Assembly: GCA_905331475.1 (NCBI GenBank)
Contig: CAJNYU010002318.1
Location: forward strand, 1 to 64,000
DNA from: Rotaria socialis
Taxonomy: Eukaryota > Rotifera > Eurotatoria > Philodinida > Philodinidae
Direction of reading: 5' to 3'
DNA: 64,000 nucleotides
The position numbers were made by a program, and so were the translations under genes. The notes beneath the pieces were generated by a model. It was not told the DNA's origin. It was given only the letters and a program-made list of their open reading frames with translations, and did not search any database. Of the stretch, positions 10,157-20,042 are shown in pieces (position 1 is the stretch's first letter; every line of letters begins with the position of its first letter).

Positions 10157-12410
10157 GCTTCTCTTTTTTTCTGTTTCAGAGTACGTTATCAAACCATAAA
10201 CTTAAAAGGAAAAATGACAGAAAACAAAGATAGAATAAAAAGTTACCTAACTCTTTTTTCTCTGTTCTTTTACTTTTCTCATGATAAGGTCCTTTTTTAC
10301 AACATAGAAAGAAGGAACTGAAATCGATGTAAATCCTTCTCGTACTGTGCAGTAGGATGAATCAAAAAACGCCGAGGTTACTAAATGTAAAGGCAACTCA
10401 AGGCTATTTTGTTTCTTTTTCTTTCGGTCAAAATAATTGATACAAAGATGTTATATCATTGAACATTGCAACAATGATGAGATTAATAATAAAATGAAGA
10501 ATAAAAAAAGGTTGAAGCAAGTAAACGCGTGAATTAAAAAGAAAATGTCCACTGTTTCTTGAAGCATTACATCATCTTCAAGAAACATATAAACTTTTAA
10601 GGAAACAAAAGAAAGATGTCATGCATTTTGAATCGTTATGGAAATACTTTTTTTTGCCTTACATAACATATACTAAGAAAAGTTCATCTTATAAAGAAAA
10701 TGAGTTTTTTCTCCTCTATTAGCCTTTAATTGCACATAACCAACTTAGTTTTCATCTTACCGCAAAAAAATTTACTTTACACAATAAAAAAAAACTTGGT
10801 TACAAGAAGTGACCTTTCCAATTATATACACTATTTATTTCAATGCATTAAATAATATAAAACAAAAATTTTATTTGTTCATCAAGATATCGTAGAATAA
10901 GCATGATTAGCTATATCCTTAAATTAGGAAGATATTTTGATTGAAATTAGTTATATTAGCTGCATACGAAACCTAGAATAGATGGCAACTATTCGAGGGC
11001 AGAGAGCAGCCTCCATGATTAAAACACAAATTCGACCCTACCGAGGATCGAACACAATCGTGCAATAGTAAGTGTAGGTTAACATTACCACTAGACTACA
11101 TAGATTCATCGGTGTATGAAAAATAAAATGATCAATTAGTTAATATTCGTAATACGATAAGAGTCCTTCCCGGCAAACTCGTCGATATCAATATATGTTA
11201 TAAAAAAAACTGATGTCTTCAATCAAATACTTATGAATTGTAGAAATAAATAAATATGCTATTTTTTTTCTTTTGACTTTTGAAACATAGAATAAAATAG
11301 TTTGTAGAAATGAATTATACATTCGTTAATCACCATACAAGTCTGTTGATTATGCATGAAGGACAGACTCTCAAAGTATTTGTTTTTTCTCGTTACGTTA
11401 GAATGCCTACAGAAATGAATAGAAAAAAACGGAGAAACCTGATTGTACTATGTAATTAGTATAAAATTAACTGAAACCACAAGAAATTCAAGATTATATG
11501 AAAATCATGCTTTAAGACTTTATTCAAAATAGCTAATATAAATATAATGAAAATGAATTTACATTTTCATCGCTATTTCAGAAGATTTATGTTTCCTAAA
11601 TCGACAATTAATTAATTATTTCTTTGGACAAGTGCAAACATAATCTTCAATGTTGATTTTTTGGCGTCGACACTTTATTATTTTAAGTGAGCTATTGATT
11701 AAAAATAAAGAAGAAGAGATTATACATAAGAAAAAAAACAGCAAGTGTATGAGAATATGTTTCATGTCGGCATAGTCCTATATTGTACAATCTATAAGTT
11801 AATTCAATAGCGTCTAGCTTGATGAACTAAAGAATAACATTCACACAATTGGTATTCGACTGTTGTTTTTTTTTTCGTGTTCTTCTTACTTTAATAAAAC
11901 AAAAGAAACAAGGTTATATTTTATATTTCGATTCAAATTTCAATCTATCTATTTGTCATCTTAAGAACATACTCTTGATCTTAACTATCAATTTGAAAAT
12001 GAATCGTTAATGTCTTGTCCATTTTAGATAGAATGCAAACTAAAGGATTAGTTCGAATAAGCGAGAAAAGAAAAGAAATGTATCTTTTTTTCTTTCGTTT
12101 CTCACGGTACAATTGCATAATTTGTCTTAGAAGAATTAGCTGCTTTCTAGGAATAAGAAAAACATGTATATATATATATATATCTTTTTATGCGATTGCT
12201 TACGGCCACTTGAACAATTAGATTCATGATTAGAAAGAATGTTTGTGCGTTCTGTTCTGTTCTTTATTCTATTCGTTGAACGATGCAATAAAAAATATCA
12301 TGCAATTAATTTATTCTATTGGATATTGAAAAATAAAACATACGCCGAGAGAGAGAGAGACAGAGAGAAAAAAGATACAGACTATGCATTCATTTTAATT
12401 TTTGTGAAAT
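10157..12410. other. Long intergenic region with a tRNA-like segment and microsatellites
   Basis: Divergent spacer between the LRR gene (-) and the TGF-beta gene (+), so it should hold both promoters. It contains the tRNA-like segment at 11034-11104, a short TA run near 12168-12182 and a GA repeat near 12349-12368. Other open frames here are short and AT-rich with no recognisable protein. Confidence 0.5.
11034..11104 (-). tRNA. Degenerate tRNA-like sequence (tRNA pseudogene or SINE head)
   Basis: The 71-nt minus strand has an A-box-like TAGTCTAGTGG and a B-box-like GTGTTCGATCC spaced as in a tRNA gene. The T-loop core TTCGATC is kept, but the acceptor and T-stem pair poorly and no convincing anticodon stem forms. 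It is therefore more likely a tRNA pseudogene or the promoter head of a tRNA-derived SINE than a functional tRNA. Confidence 0.4.
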
Positions 12411-13978
12411 ATGATGGAACATAAAGAACCAACAACAGTATCGTCATTGAAATCGAAACTTTTTCTTATTATCACATTAATTACCACTATATCTTTAATT
12501 ATAATTATTGCTATAGTTCTTTTGGCAAGTAGTAATTATCAACAACAACAACAACCGTCAGAAAGTGCCGTTATAAAACCTCTGAAAACATTTTCTAAGC
12601 AATCAACAACTAGTATGTATTGTCGTGTATAATTTGTGTAAAGTTCCCAGGAAGATTATTTTTTAAGTATTTGAACTCGAATCCAGGGAGTATTACCAAT
12701 ATCCCATGAAGTTCCGTAGATAGAATGAGAGTACTCAGAAGACTATTAAATGAGCTTATGGGACATCACATTCATTCTTCAAAACATTTTTTTGAAATAT
12801 TACCAGAAGCATCAAGCGGATAATCTTACAGAAAAAAATTTCATTTGTTTTTTATTATGTATAAAAGTTAGTCTTAGGAAATGTGGGAGTCTCGCATTGA
12901 TTTATTTTTCGAGGTTTATGCCTTTTAAAATGACTGATTTTTATATTTTATGACCAATATTGTTTCTTTCCGTAGCGTAACGTTATGCTCTATCTGATTG
13001 GCTCGAAAACATTTTGTTTTACACTAACTAATTTAGGAGTGTTTCTTCTGTTTAGCTTCTACAACAACTATATCTCCTGAAGAAATACAACGATTGTCGC
13101 TATTCAGAGAATTTCTCAATCTATCATCAAATCGTCCTAATCCAAATCTATCGCGTTCATCACTAACCATGAATAAATTCATGCGTTCAATTTATCGACA
13201 AACTTATGACGAAATTGGTGTTCAAAGAAAAAAACGTTACCTAGATCAACATTCAAATTTGTATCTTTCGGAAGATTTGGATTCTATTATTAGTTTACCA
13301 AATCAATATCAACATTCGTCAACAAATATAAGTTATCATTTTGAATATGACGGAGCACTAGACTATCTTACATACGCAGAATTTATTTTACCTATGCATC
13401 ATGTATCTATGATTCAAATATTTTTTTCAACATTTAATATTTCATTCAATCGAGCTTTTACAAAGGATAAACATTGGCTAAAATTAAATTTAACGCAATA
13501 TACAACATCATTTCCATTAAAATTTCACGTTCAATTTATTCATGCAAAACAAAAATCTGCTTCATTTTCATCAGGTTTTTTAACACTATATTTTCGACGA
13601 CCATCTCATGCGATATCACGTCGTGATCTATCATCATTCTATGATAATCAACTAATAACATATCCCGATGATCCATCATATTGTCAAGTTCGGCCATTAC
13701 GTACATCATTTTCTGAACTCAATTGGTCATCATGGATTATTGAACCAAGTTCATATGAAATGAATGTATGTTCAGGTACATGTCATACACAATCCAATAT
13801 GGGTACTTATTTTATTGTTCAAAATTTACTCAATCAAAAATATCCAAATAGAATTCCAGCACCATGCTGTAGACCAAAACGTTTTTCGTCAACGATTCTT
13901 TTGTATTATGATGGACCTAATTTAGTGTTAAAAAGACATGAAAATATGCGTGTTGTTGAATGTGGTTGTTCTTCATAG
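12411..13978 (+). CDS. TGF-beta superfamily ligand precursor (374 aa)
   Basis: Two exons, 12411-12612 and 13056-13978, joined by a 443-nt GTATGT...TTTAG intron in phase 1. The start is ATG-ATG, followed by a hydrophobic signal-anchor (LFLIITLITTISLIIII), a short polyGln and a propeptide. The last ~98 residues form a TGF-beta cystine-knot domain with all seven expected Cys: CQVRPL, CSGTC, PCC and a terminal ECGCSS, plus the WSSWIIEP segment typical of this fold. It should be secreted as a dimer and act on type I/II serine kinase receptors. No RXXR furin site is evident before the mature domain; only a dibasic SRR is seen. The N-terminus looks more like a type II anchor than a cleaved signal peptide. 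Which subfamily (BMP, activin) cannot be told. Confidence 0.9.
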
Positions 13979-14615
13979 TGTAAATAGAAAATAAATATTT
14001 ATGCCTTGGAATTGTTTGAAAATGATACTTTTTAAATTAGATTAAGATTTTCACTTTGAAAGCAAAGCTATTTATAATTGCCGCCTATCGGATTGGTTCT
14101 TTTACTGACTGTAGAGAATCATTTATGAAGTGTGGAATATCTTTGAGTTGAATTTTCTCAAATTTGCTTTTACATATAAGATTATTGCGTTTTGTTTCGG
14201 TTTTCTTTGAATCATTAATATATAAAGCGATATACAGACTTGAGATGTTATCACATAATTTAACAAATAAAATGTAAAGGGTTCAAATTGTTTTTTTTAC
14301 TGAATATGAAAATGAAGACCACTTGGAAACATATCTTATTGTAAATCTATTATGCTTGTTCTTTTTCAAGCGACTCTGCTAATTGTCATTCTCTCTATAA
14401 GCTTGTGAATTTCTAGATCATTCAGTAAACGATTTCACAAAACATAATAAAAAAAATCGATTTACTCTAATAGGACACTGATAAAAGCACAAAGAACACT
14501 TTCTTTTTTATGGAATGTTTTTGTTATTTATGATTTGTGTATGTCGTATCGAAGTTACAACTTCAATGACACCGGCTATCGAAGTTCTTTTTCATCAAAT
14601 AAAATCATCTTGAAG
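13979..14615. other. Non-coding, no gene seen
   Basis: 3' flank of the TGF-beta gene; AT-rich, nothing recognisable before the G-rich repeat. Confidence 0.5.
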
Positions 14616-14734
14616 GTGTGGGTGTGGGATGTGGGCTGGGTGTAGGCCGGGTGTGACTGCAGATATGAATCTTCTTTTCACCTAATAACTCACGATCACA
14701 ACTCTTAGATCCGCGCCTCACACCCACACCCAAC
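14616..14734. repeat. Inverted telomere-like (TGTGGG) repeats
   Basis: The left arm at 14616-14655 is made of TGTGGG units and close variants. The right arm at 14718-14734 is the inverse (CACACCCACACCC), with about 60 bp of ordinary sequence between. From memory, TGTGGG is the telomeric repeat reported for bdelloid rotifers. The segment could be an interstitial telomere remnant or another foldback element built from its own short motif. Confidence 0.55.
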
Positions 14735-15595
14735 ATTTTCCTATCACTGTACCTGTTAATCCTGTAAATTCTAGGCTATCTTTAGTGTGATAATAAGATC
14801 AGATTTTCCGCCAAAACTTTGACTCTGTTTACTCATGAGAAAATATATGATAAAACGATCAGTATTTTTCTAAAGATTATAAACGAAAAGTTTTATTGAA
14901 AGATTCTTCAAGATCTTTAGTCATTTTTATAATACTTTTCACATCTTCTGCCGTGTTGGCAGAAAAATCGTCAACGCCTTGAAACTTTTTCAAATGAAAA
15001 ATTTTACTCATATTCAAAAGTTTTAAATAGACTACAGGTTCCTAACTATTTAGACTCGTATTTTCAATCATACTCGATAGATAGCGTACAATATCATCAG
15101 ACAATTTTATCATTTATTAATCGGACGGAAGTTCAGTCAATATACATATTTCCTAAACAAGAGTGGCACTATGGTTTATCTTTTGTTTTGAAATCATAAG
15201 TACTTCGTATATGCTTATGGTAGAGTTAAGCGAACATTAAAAAGCTATTCAGCGCAGCCCCGTTGGGCCTAAAATGTGGAACTCACGTATATCATTGAAG
15301 CCTCGGTAAACCAATAAAAATGTGTAAAATGAAAAATTTCTCAGACTACTGATTTTTCAAAAAAATTGATCATCACAGAAAAATCTCTCTCATTTATTTT
15401 TACATTTTCAAAAGATTATTGTATTTTGGTTGGCGCCCTTTTTTTTCGTTTTTTCCTCGTTTTTTAAACTTTTTATTCTAATTAATAATTAGCTTTTAAT
15501 GTCTGTAATGGGTATGTCTGTAAAGGGAGGGGAGGGTGGTGAGCAGCAAAATTCTGCCGCTTAAACTTACACTCACTATTTTCTTCAAAAATATA
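14735..15595. other. Non-coding, no gene seen
   Basis: AT-rich spacer between two repeat elements; a G-rich stretch near 15525-15540 (GGGAGGGGAGGG) is the only notable point. Confidence 0.45.
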
Positions 15596-15904
15596 CCCTA
15601 ATCAACTCTCCCTAGAAGAATCCTCATGGAGTCCCTAGGGATTTCGTTCTTTTTCGGGGACTTTCTGGGGAGTTTTCCGGCCAAAATCGATGAAATATCT
15701 AATAACTAATAAATTCTTCTAAGTTTTTTAAAATTTAAAAAAATTAAGAAGTATTTTTTTTTAAATTTCATCAATTCTCCCCAGAGAAACCCCCGGAGAG
15801 TCTCCCAAATAAAAAGTCCCTGGGGACTCACGACAGGGACTCCTCAGTGATTTCGTTATTTTACGGGGACTCTCCGGGGAGTCGTCAGGGAGAGTGGATT
15901 AGGG
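15596..15904. repeat. Palindromic foldback/MITE-like element, 309 bp
   Basis: The ends CCCTAATCAACTCTCCCT (15596-15613) and AGGGAGAGTGGATTAGGG (15887-15904) are inverted copies matching at 17 of 18 positions. More inverted pairs are nested inside: CTGGGGAG/CTCCCCAG near 15666 and 15777, GATGAAAT/ATTTCATC near 15690 and 15765, and an A/T-rich centre with CTTCT/AGAAG arms. The whole could fold as one long hairpin. A roughly 33-bp direct repeat (GATTTCGTT...CGGGGACT...CGGGGAG) is also present near 15639 and 15848. No transposase frame and no clear target-site duplication. Confidence 0.65.
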
Positions 15905-16716
15905 ACGTGGGTTCCACAAAATACGGGTTTGGATATCGTATTTGTGTATCTTTCTCAGAGCTAAATAATCGCCATGCTCGTCATTGGCAGTTTTGTGTAT
16001 TACAGTTTATAAAAGAAAAACATTTAATATTCTGAAATCACGTATTAAAGTCAATAAACTCTAATACACTTGAGAGTAGACAATATTCTCTACCAAGCTA
16101 GTTGTGTATCTCAACATCGGAGAATTTGAAAGAAATTAACGACCTTTTGCTAGGCGAGACGAACTCCATCATTTGAAGAAACTGCAATAGAAAAACATAC
16201 AACGCAGCATTTATTAGGATTGCAGCGAAAAAATTATTTGCAAAGAACGCCTCCTTCAGGATTTATCAGGACATTGCGGTGCATGGAAAAAGAAAAATGC
16301 CACGTTGTTTTTTGCTTCCTCTATAAACACAACAGTTGATCTTCAATTTCTGAAAGCAAACATTGCAAATTATTTACGTATTTTCGATCTACTCGTTACA
16401 ATGTTCCGCAGGTTTGTTCTTCCTAAAAGCTCTTTCAATTTTTACACATTAGAATAAAATCATCCAAATGAATTTTAAGCTCTTGAAAGCTGTCTGCTCT
16501 GTTTTTTAAACAAGATTTTTTTACCCTTGTCTAATTAAAAAAATTAACGTCTATGCAATTATTCAGCTGCATTTTCTATTTTCCAGCTGACTTTCATCAA
16601 TGAGTACACGTTTTCAATCATTAAGATCACTCCTTATACGTAGTAAAGTATGTAACATGAATACATATAAAACGTTGTGTTCGATCCATTCAAGACATTT
16701 TACAGGCTTTCAATAC
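15905..16716. other. Non-coding, no gene seen
   Basis: Spacer between foldback elements; short open frames only, with no recognisable product. Confidence 0.45.
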
Positions 16717-16820
16717 TTCCAGGTGAATGAATCCGACAACGGATCTTATCGAATCCTATGGGATCCGACTCCCCGACAGAATCCGATAGGATCCTTTACT
16801 GTCGGAATGATTCTCCGGGG
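16717..16820. repeat. Short foldback element built from GGATCCGA-type words
   Basis: The left arm at 16733-16756 (CCGACA...GGATC...ATCGAATCC) is repeated in inverse form at 16779-16805 (ending TGTCGG) with few differences. The left boundary carries TTCCAGGTGAATGA, a variant of the CCAGGTCGA end seen on other elements here. The same words recur at 19476-19628. Confidence 0.5.
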
Positions 16821-17707
16821 CTGCTGTATAGAAGAAAACACGTTTGGAATGCATATATTTTGATGTGAGCTTGAAAAATTTTCATTTACCAAAACTACAT
16901 TTGCTCTTTGTAAAATTTATTATTATCATCCGATGCAGAATTCAAAGACGAACAGCATGTTTGAACTAATTTTTAGGTTATGTCGATAAAAACAGAAGAA
17001 GAGTTACGATAATCAATGATATCAGAAAGTATCTTTTTCAATTGTATCCTATCAAGCTCTAAAACATGTAGTTGAACATCTAGAATCTGATGAATAAATT
17101 TGTATTACAATATAAAGTTCTGCGCAATCATCATTTTTTAAATTTTCATTAGATATTTTTTACTATTGTAGCAGAATGATAGAATACATGTAAATGTTTT
17201 TAATTAAGTATCTACAAGAAAACTTTATTTAAAAAATAAAGCAGATTGTATTGTACAGAGTTGTGAAATTCACCATCTTTTTCTAAGCGAATGTTCGTAA
17301 AAAGCAATCTATCAAATCTAGGCATATAACAATACCCCATACCAACCAATGCGGTATTCATATTGCGACACACTGTAATTTTTTTTCAAATTCTATAAAT
17401 TGAAAAATCGATCTCAAATAAATTGAAGCATTCTTAAAGCTTTATGATTTATTCATTGGATTTTGCACAAATTGAAAATGCTTGACTTTCCCATTTATAG
17501 AAATTGAATTTCTATTTCAAAAGAAATCATTTTCTATAAAGTGGAAAATCCACAATAGGTTTCTGGCCATTTGAAAATTAGTTCCGATTTCATAGAAAAT
17601 CGATTGAGAATTTTTAAAAAACGAAAAAATTGATTCTATTTCTTCCAAGATTGTCGAAACAAAGACCGTCACTTAGTCATTGTCCTGTTTTAGTATATAG
17701 TCAGTAT
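16821..17707. other. Non-coding, no gene seen
   Basis: AT-rich spacer with several weak ATTTTC/GAAAAT inverted words near 17480-17600; no gene. Confidence 0.45.
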
Positions 17708-18018
17708 CCAGGTCGATCAACTTGTGTCGTACACGGCCGTTTGACCATAATTTACGACCGTTTGGTATGCACCGTATTACGGTCGTTTTTGTATTGTGCC
17801 ATAAACGATCGGGTACGGTCGGATACGGAAATATCCAACCACATTACGGTCGTTATAACGACCGTATACGACACGATTAATTACGGCCATAATACGGTGC
17901 ATGACAAAACTTCAAGTTACGGTCACTTACGGTGAGAAAAGGCAGGAAACGGCAGTATACGTTAACGTTTACGGCTGTATACGACCGTTTCTGGCAGCCG
18001 TAATGCTTGGCCTGGGTA
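17708..18018. repeat. Foldback element built from TACGGTCGT words
   Basis: The left end is CCAGGTCGA (17708-17716); the right end TTGGCCTGGGTA (18007-18018) is an imperfect inverse of it. The interior is a dense set of TACGGTCGT/ACGACCGTA words in both orientations. It includes a perfect 22-bp palindrome at 17845-17866, close to the midpoint, and an inverted pair around TGCACCGTATTA (about 17768) and TAATACGGTGCA (about 17889). The GC-rich CpG-containing composition contrasts sharply with both flanks. Non-coding. Confidence 0.6.
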
Positions 18019-18748
18019 GGTATCATGTTAAAGATTCATTATTTTCTTCAACTCTCCATTAGGAGTTATTAAATCTTTTTTCACATTTTATATTGTTTTT
18101 TTATTTCATTTTGCCTTTTATTTTTTTAGTTCTTATTTTATGTTAATTATTGTTCTATTTTAGTTTTTTACATGATGCGAAGCAGAAGCATTTATGTAGT
18201 CCATCGCGAGTTTTTTTTTCTTTTACTTTCTCGACGTAACGCACCTTTTTCATCATTGTGTGACCCGATGATTTCGAGTGCCGAAAATCATATAAAACTC
18301 ATTGAAACGGGAGATGAAAGCATCGAGATCGAACTTCTAATATGTTTTTTCTATTCTTTAATCTGATATTCTGTTCACTCACGTTGGGGAAGTTAGCACA
18401 AGATTCGAGTTTTTCCAGCCAGGATTCGCCTATATGGTTGTGTTGAATTTCATTTTCGTTGTGTTGGATGTAGAATTTTGTGCTGAATCGAATGGTGTAA
18501 TTTTAGGAGGGGGTTGTCGATCAAAATCTGGCACTTTACCTGGAAATACTGCTTCTTCTGAAAATCTTGTAGAAGTAATTTCAGCCCGGATTCGCTGTTT
18601 TAGCTGTGTTGAATCTGAAAATGGTTGTGTTGAATTCAGAATGAAATTCTGCATCGAATGATGCTAAACTTGTATGGGGTCATCGATCAAAAAATGTCTG
18701 GTCTCACCCAAGTCATCCCTCCAAATCTATATTCCAGCCCCACCCAAG
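18019..18748. repeat. Self-similar low-complexity segment running into the assembly gap
   Basis: From about 18420 the sequence repeats words such as GTGTTGAATT, CCGGATTCGC/CAGGATTCGC, GAAAAT and CACCCAAG in slightly changed form. It therefore looks like one more motif-built element, cut off by the gap. The open frames here contain no recognisable protein and are by-products of the repetition. 18019-18400 is ordinary AT-rich spacer. Confidence 0.4.
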
Positions 18749-19475
18749 NNNNNNNNNNNNNNNNNNNNNNNNNNNNNNNNNNNNNNNNNNNNNNNNNNNN
18801 NNNNNNNNNNNNNNNNNNNNNNNNNNNNNNNNNNNNNNNNNNNNNNNNNNNNNNNNNNNNNNNNNNNNNNNNNNNNNNNNNNNNNNNNNNNNNNNNNNNN
18901 NNNNNNNNNNNNNNNNNNNNNNNNNNNNNNNNNNNNNNNNNNNNNNNNNNNNNNNNNNNNNNNNNNNNNNNNNNNNNNNNNNNNNNNNNNNNNNNNNNNN
19001 NNNNNNNNNNNNNNNNNNNNNNNNNNNNNNNNNNNNNNNNNNNNNNNNNNNNNNNNNNNNNNNNNNNNNNNNNNNNNNNNNNNNNNNNNNNNNNNNNNNN
19101 NNNNNNNNNNNNNNNNNNNNNNNNNNNNNNNNNNNNNNNNNNNNNNNNNNNNNNNNNNNNNNNNNNNNNNNNNNNNNNNNNNNNNNNNNNNNNNNNNNNN
19201 NNNNNNNNNNNNNNNNNNNNNNNNNNNNNNNNNNNNNNNNNNNNNNNNNNNNNNNNNNNNNNNNNNNNNNNNNNNNNNNNNNNNNNNNNNNNNNNNNNNN
19301 NNNNNNNNNNNNNNNNNNNNNNNNNNNNNNNNNNNNNNNNNNNNNNNNNNNNNNNNNNNNNNNNNNNNNNNNNNNNNNNNNNNNNNNNNNNNNNNNNNNN
19401 NNNNNNNNNNNNNNNNNNNNNNNNNNNNNNNNNNNNNNNNNNNNNNNNNNNNNNNNNNNNNNNNNNNNNNNNNNN
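18749..19475. other. Assembly gap (727 N)
   Basis: A run of N with repeat-element sequence on both sides. Open frames that cross it are artefacts. Confidence 0.99.
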
Positions 19476-19628
19476 GAAAAACCGTTGTATGTCATCGGAA
19501 GTTCATAGGATTCCGACACTGAGGATCCGACATCGATTCCTCGATCCGGAATCCAATAGAATTGTATCGGATTGTAGGATATTTCCAGGTTCCTATCGGA
19601 TCCGATGTCGGATCAGTCGACCTGGGTA
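19476..19628. repeat. Foldback element fragment ending TCGACCTGGGTA
   Basis: It begins in the gap and ends at 19617-19628 with TCGACCTGGGTA, the inverse of the CCAGGTCGA end. The interior is GGATCCGA/ATCGGATCC words in both orientations. Its last ~38 bp, read in reverse, align with the left end of the 16717 element. Confidence 0.55.
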
Positions 19629-20042
19629 TAGGCATTCCTAAAATATCCTTGATTAAACTCTACAACTTATTTTCTAGTTTACAGTGCATGTCTACTCTAG
19701 AAACATCACTGAGTTTTAAAAAACGCATTATCTTTCATAATTCTTTAACTACTAGTACAGCTTCTGTCTGACAAGGCAGCGTGATTTGTGACGAACTACT
19801 TTAAAATTTGATATGATCAGAGCGTCGGCATGAATATCTCTAGCACAAACTGTGCTGCTTCATATTCACGAGCTATATAAATTACTTGAAATCCAATGCA
19901 AGCACAGTTTTTTTACCCAGACAAAATTTTCCTACTCCGTATTTGAATCAAAATTGGATCTCAAATAATTAATTTCTTACGAATCTCGCTTGTGCCCCTA
20001 TAAATAATATAAAGGCTGCCAGTTCCCATCGACAAATTGTTC
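19629..20042. other. Upstream region of the RdRP gene
   Basis: No coding potential recognised; carries the putative TATA box at 19999-20006. Confidence 0.45.
19999..20006 (+). promoter_or_regulatory. Putative TATA box of the RdRP gene
   Basis: TATAAATA lies 37 bp upstream of the first in-frame ATG (20043). A start site about 25-30 bp downstream would give a very short leader. This supports the gene starting here, but the motif alone is weak evidence in AT-rich DNA. Confidence 0.35.

Noticed and set aside
18434-18661. Open frames of about 75 codons on both strands
   Set aside because: They overlap each other in reiterated GTGTTGAATT-type repeat sequence and show no protein features.
18658-19641. 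Long open frames spanning the N run
   Set aside because: They are open only because N codons contain no stops.
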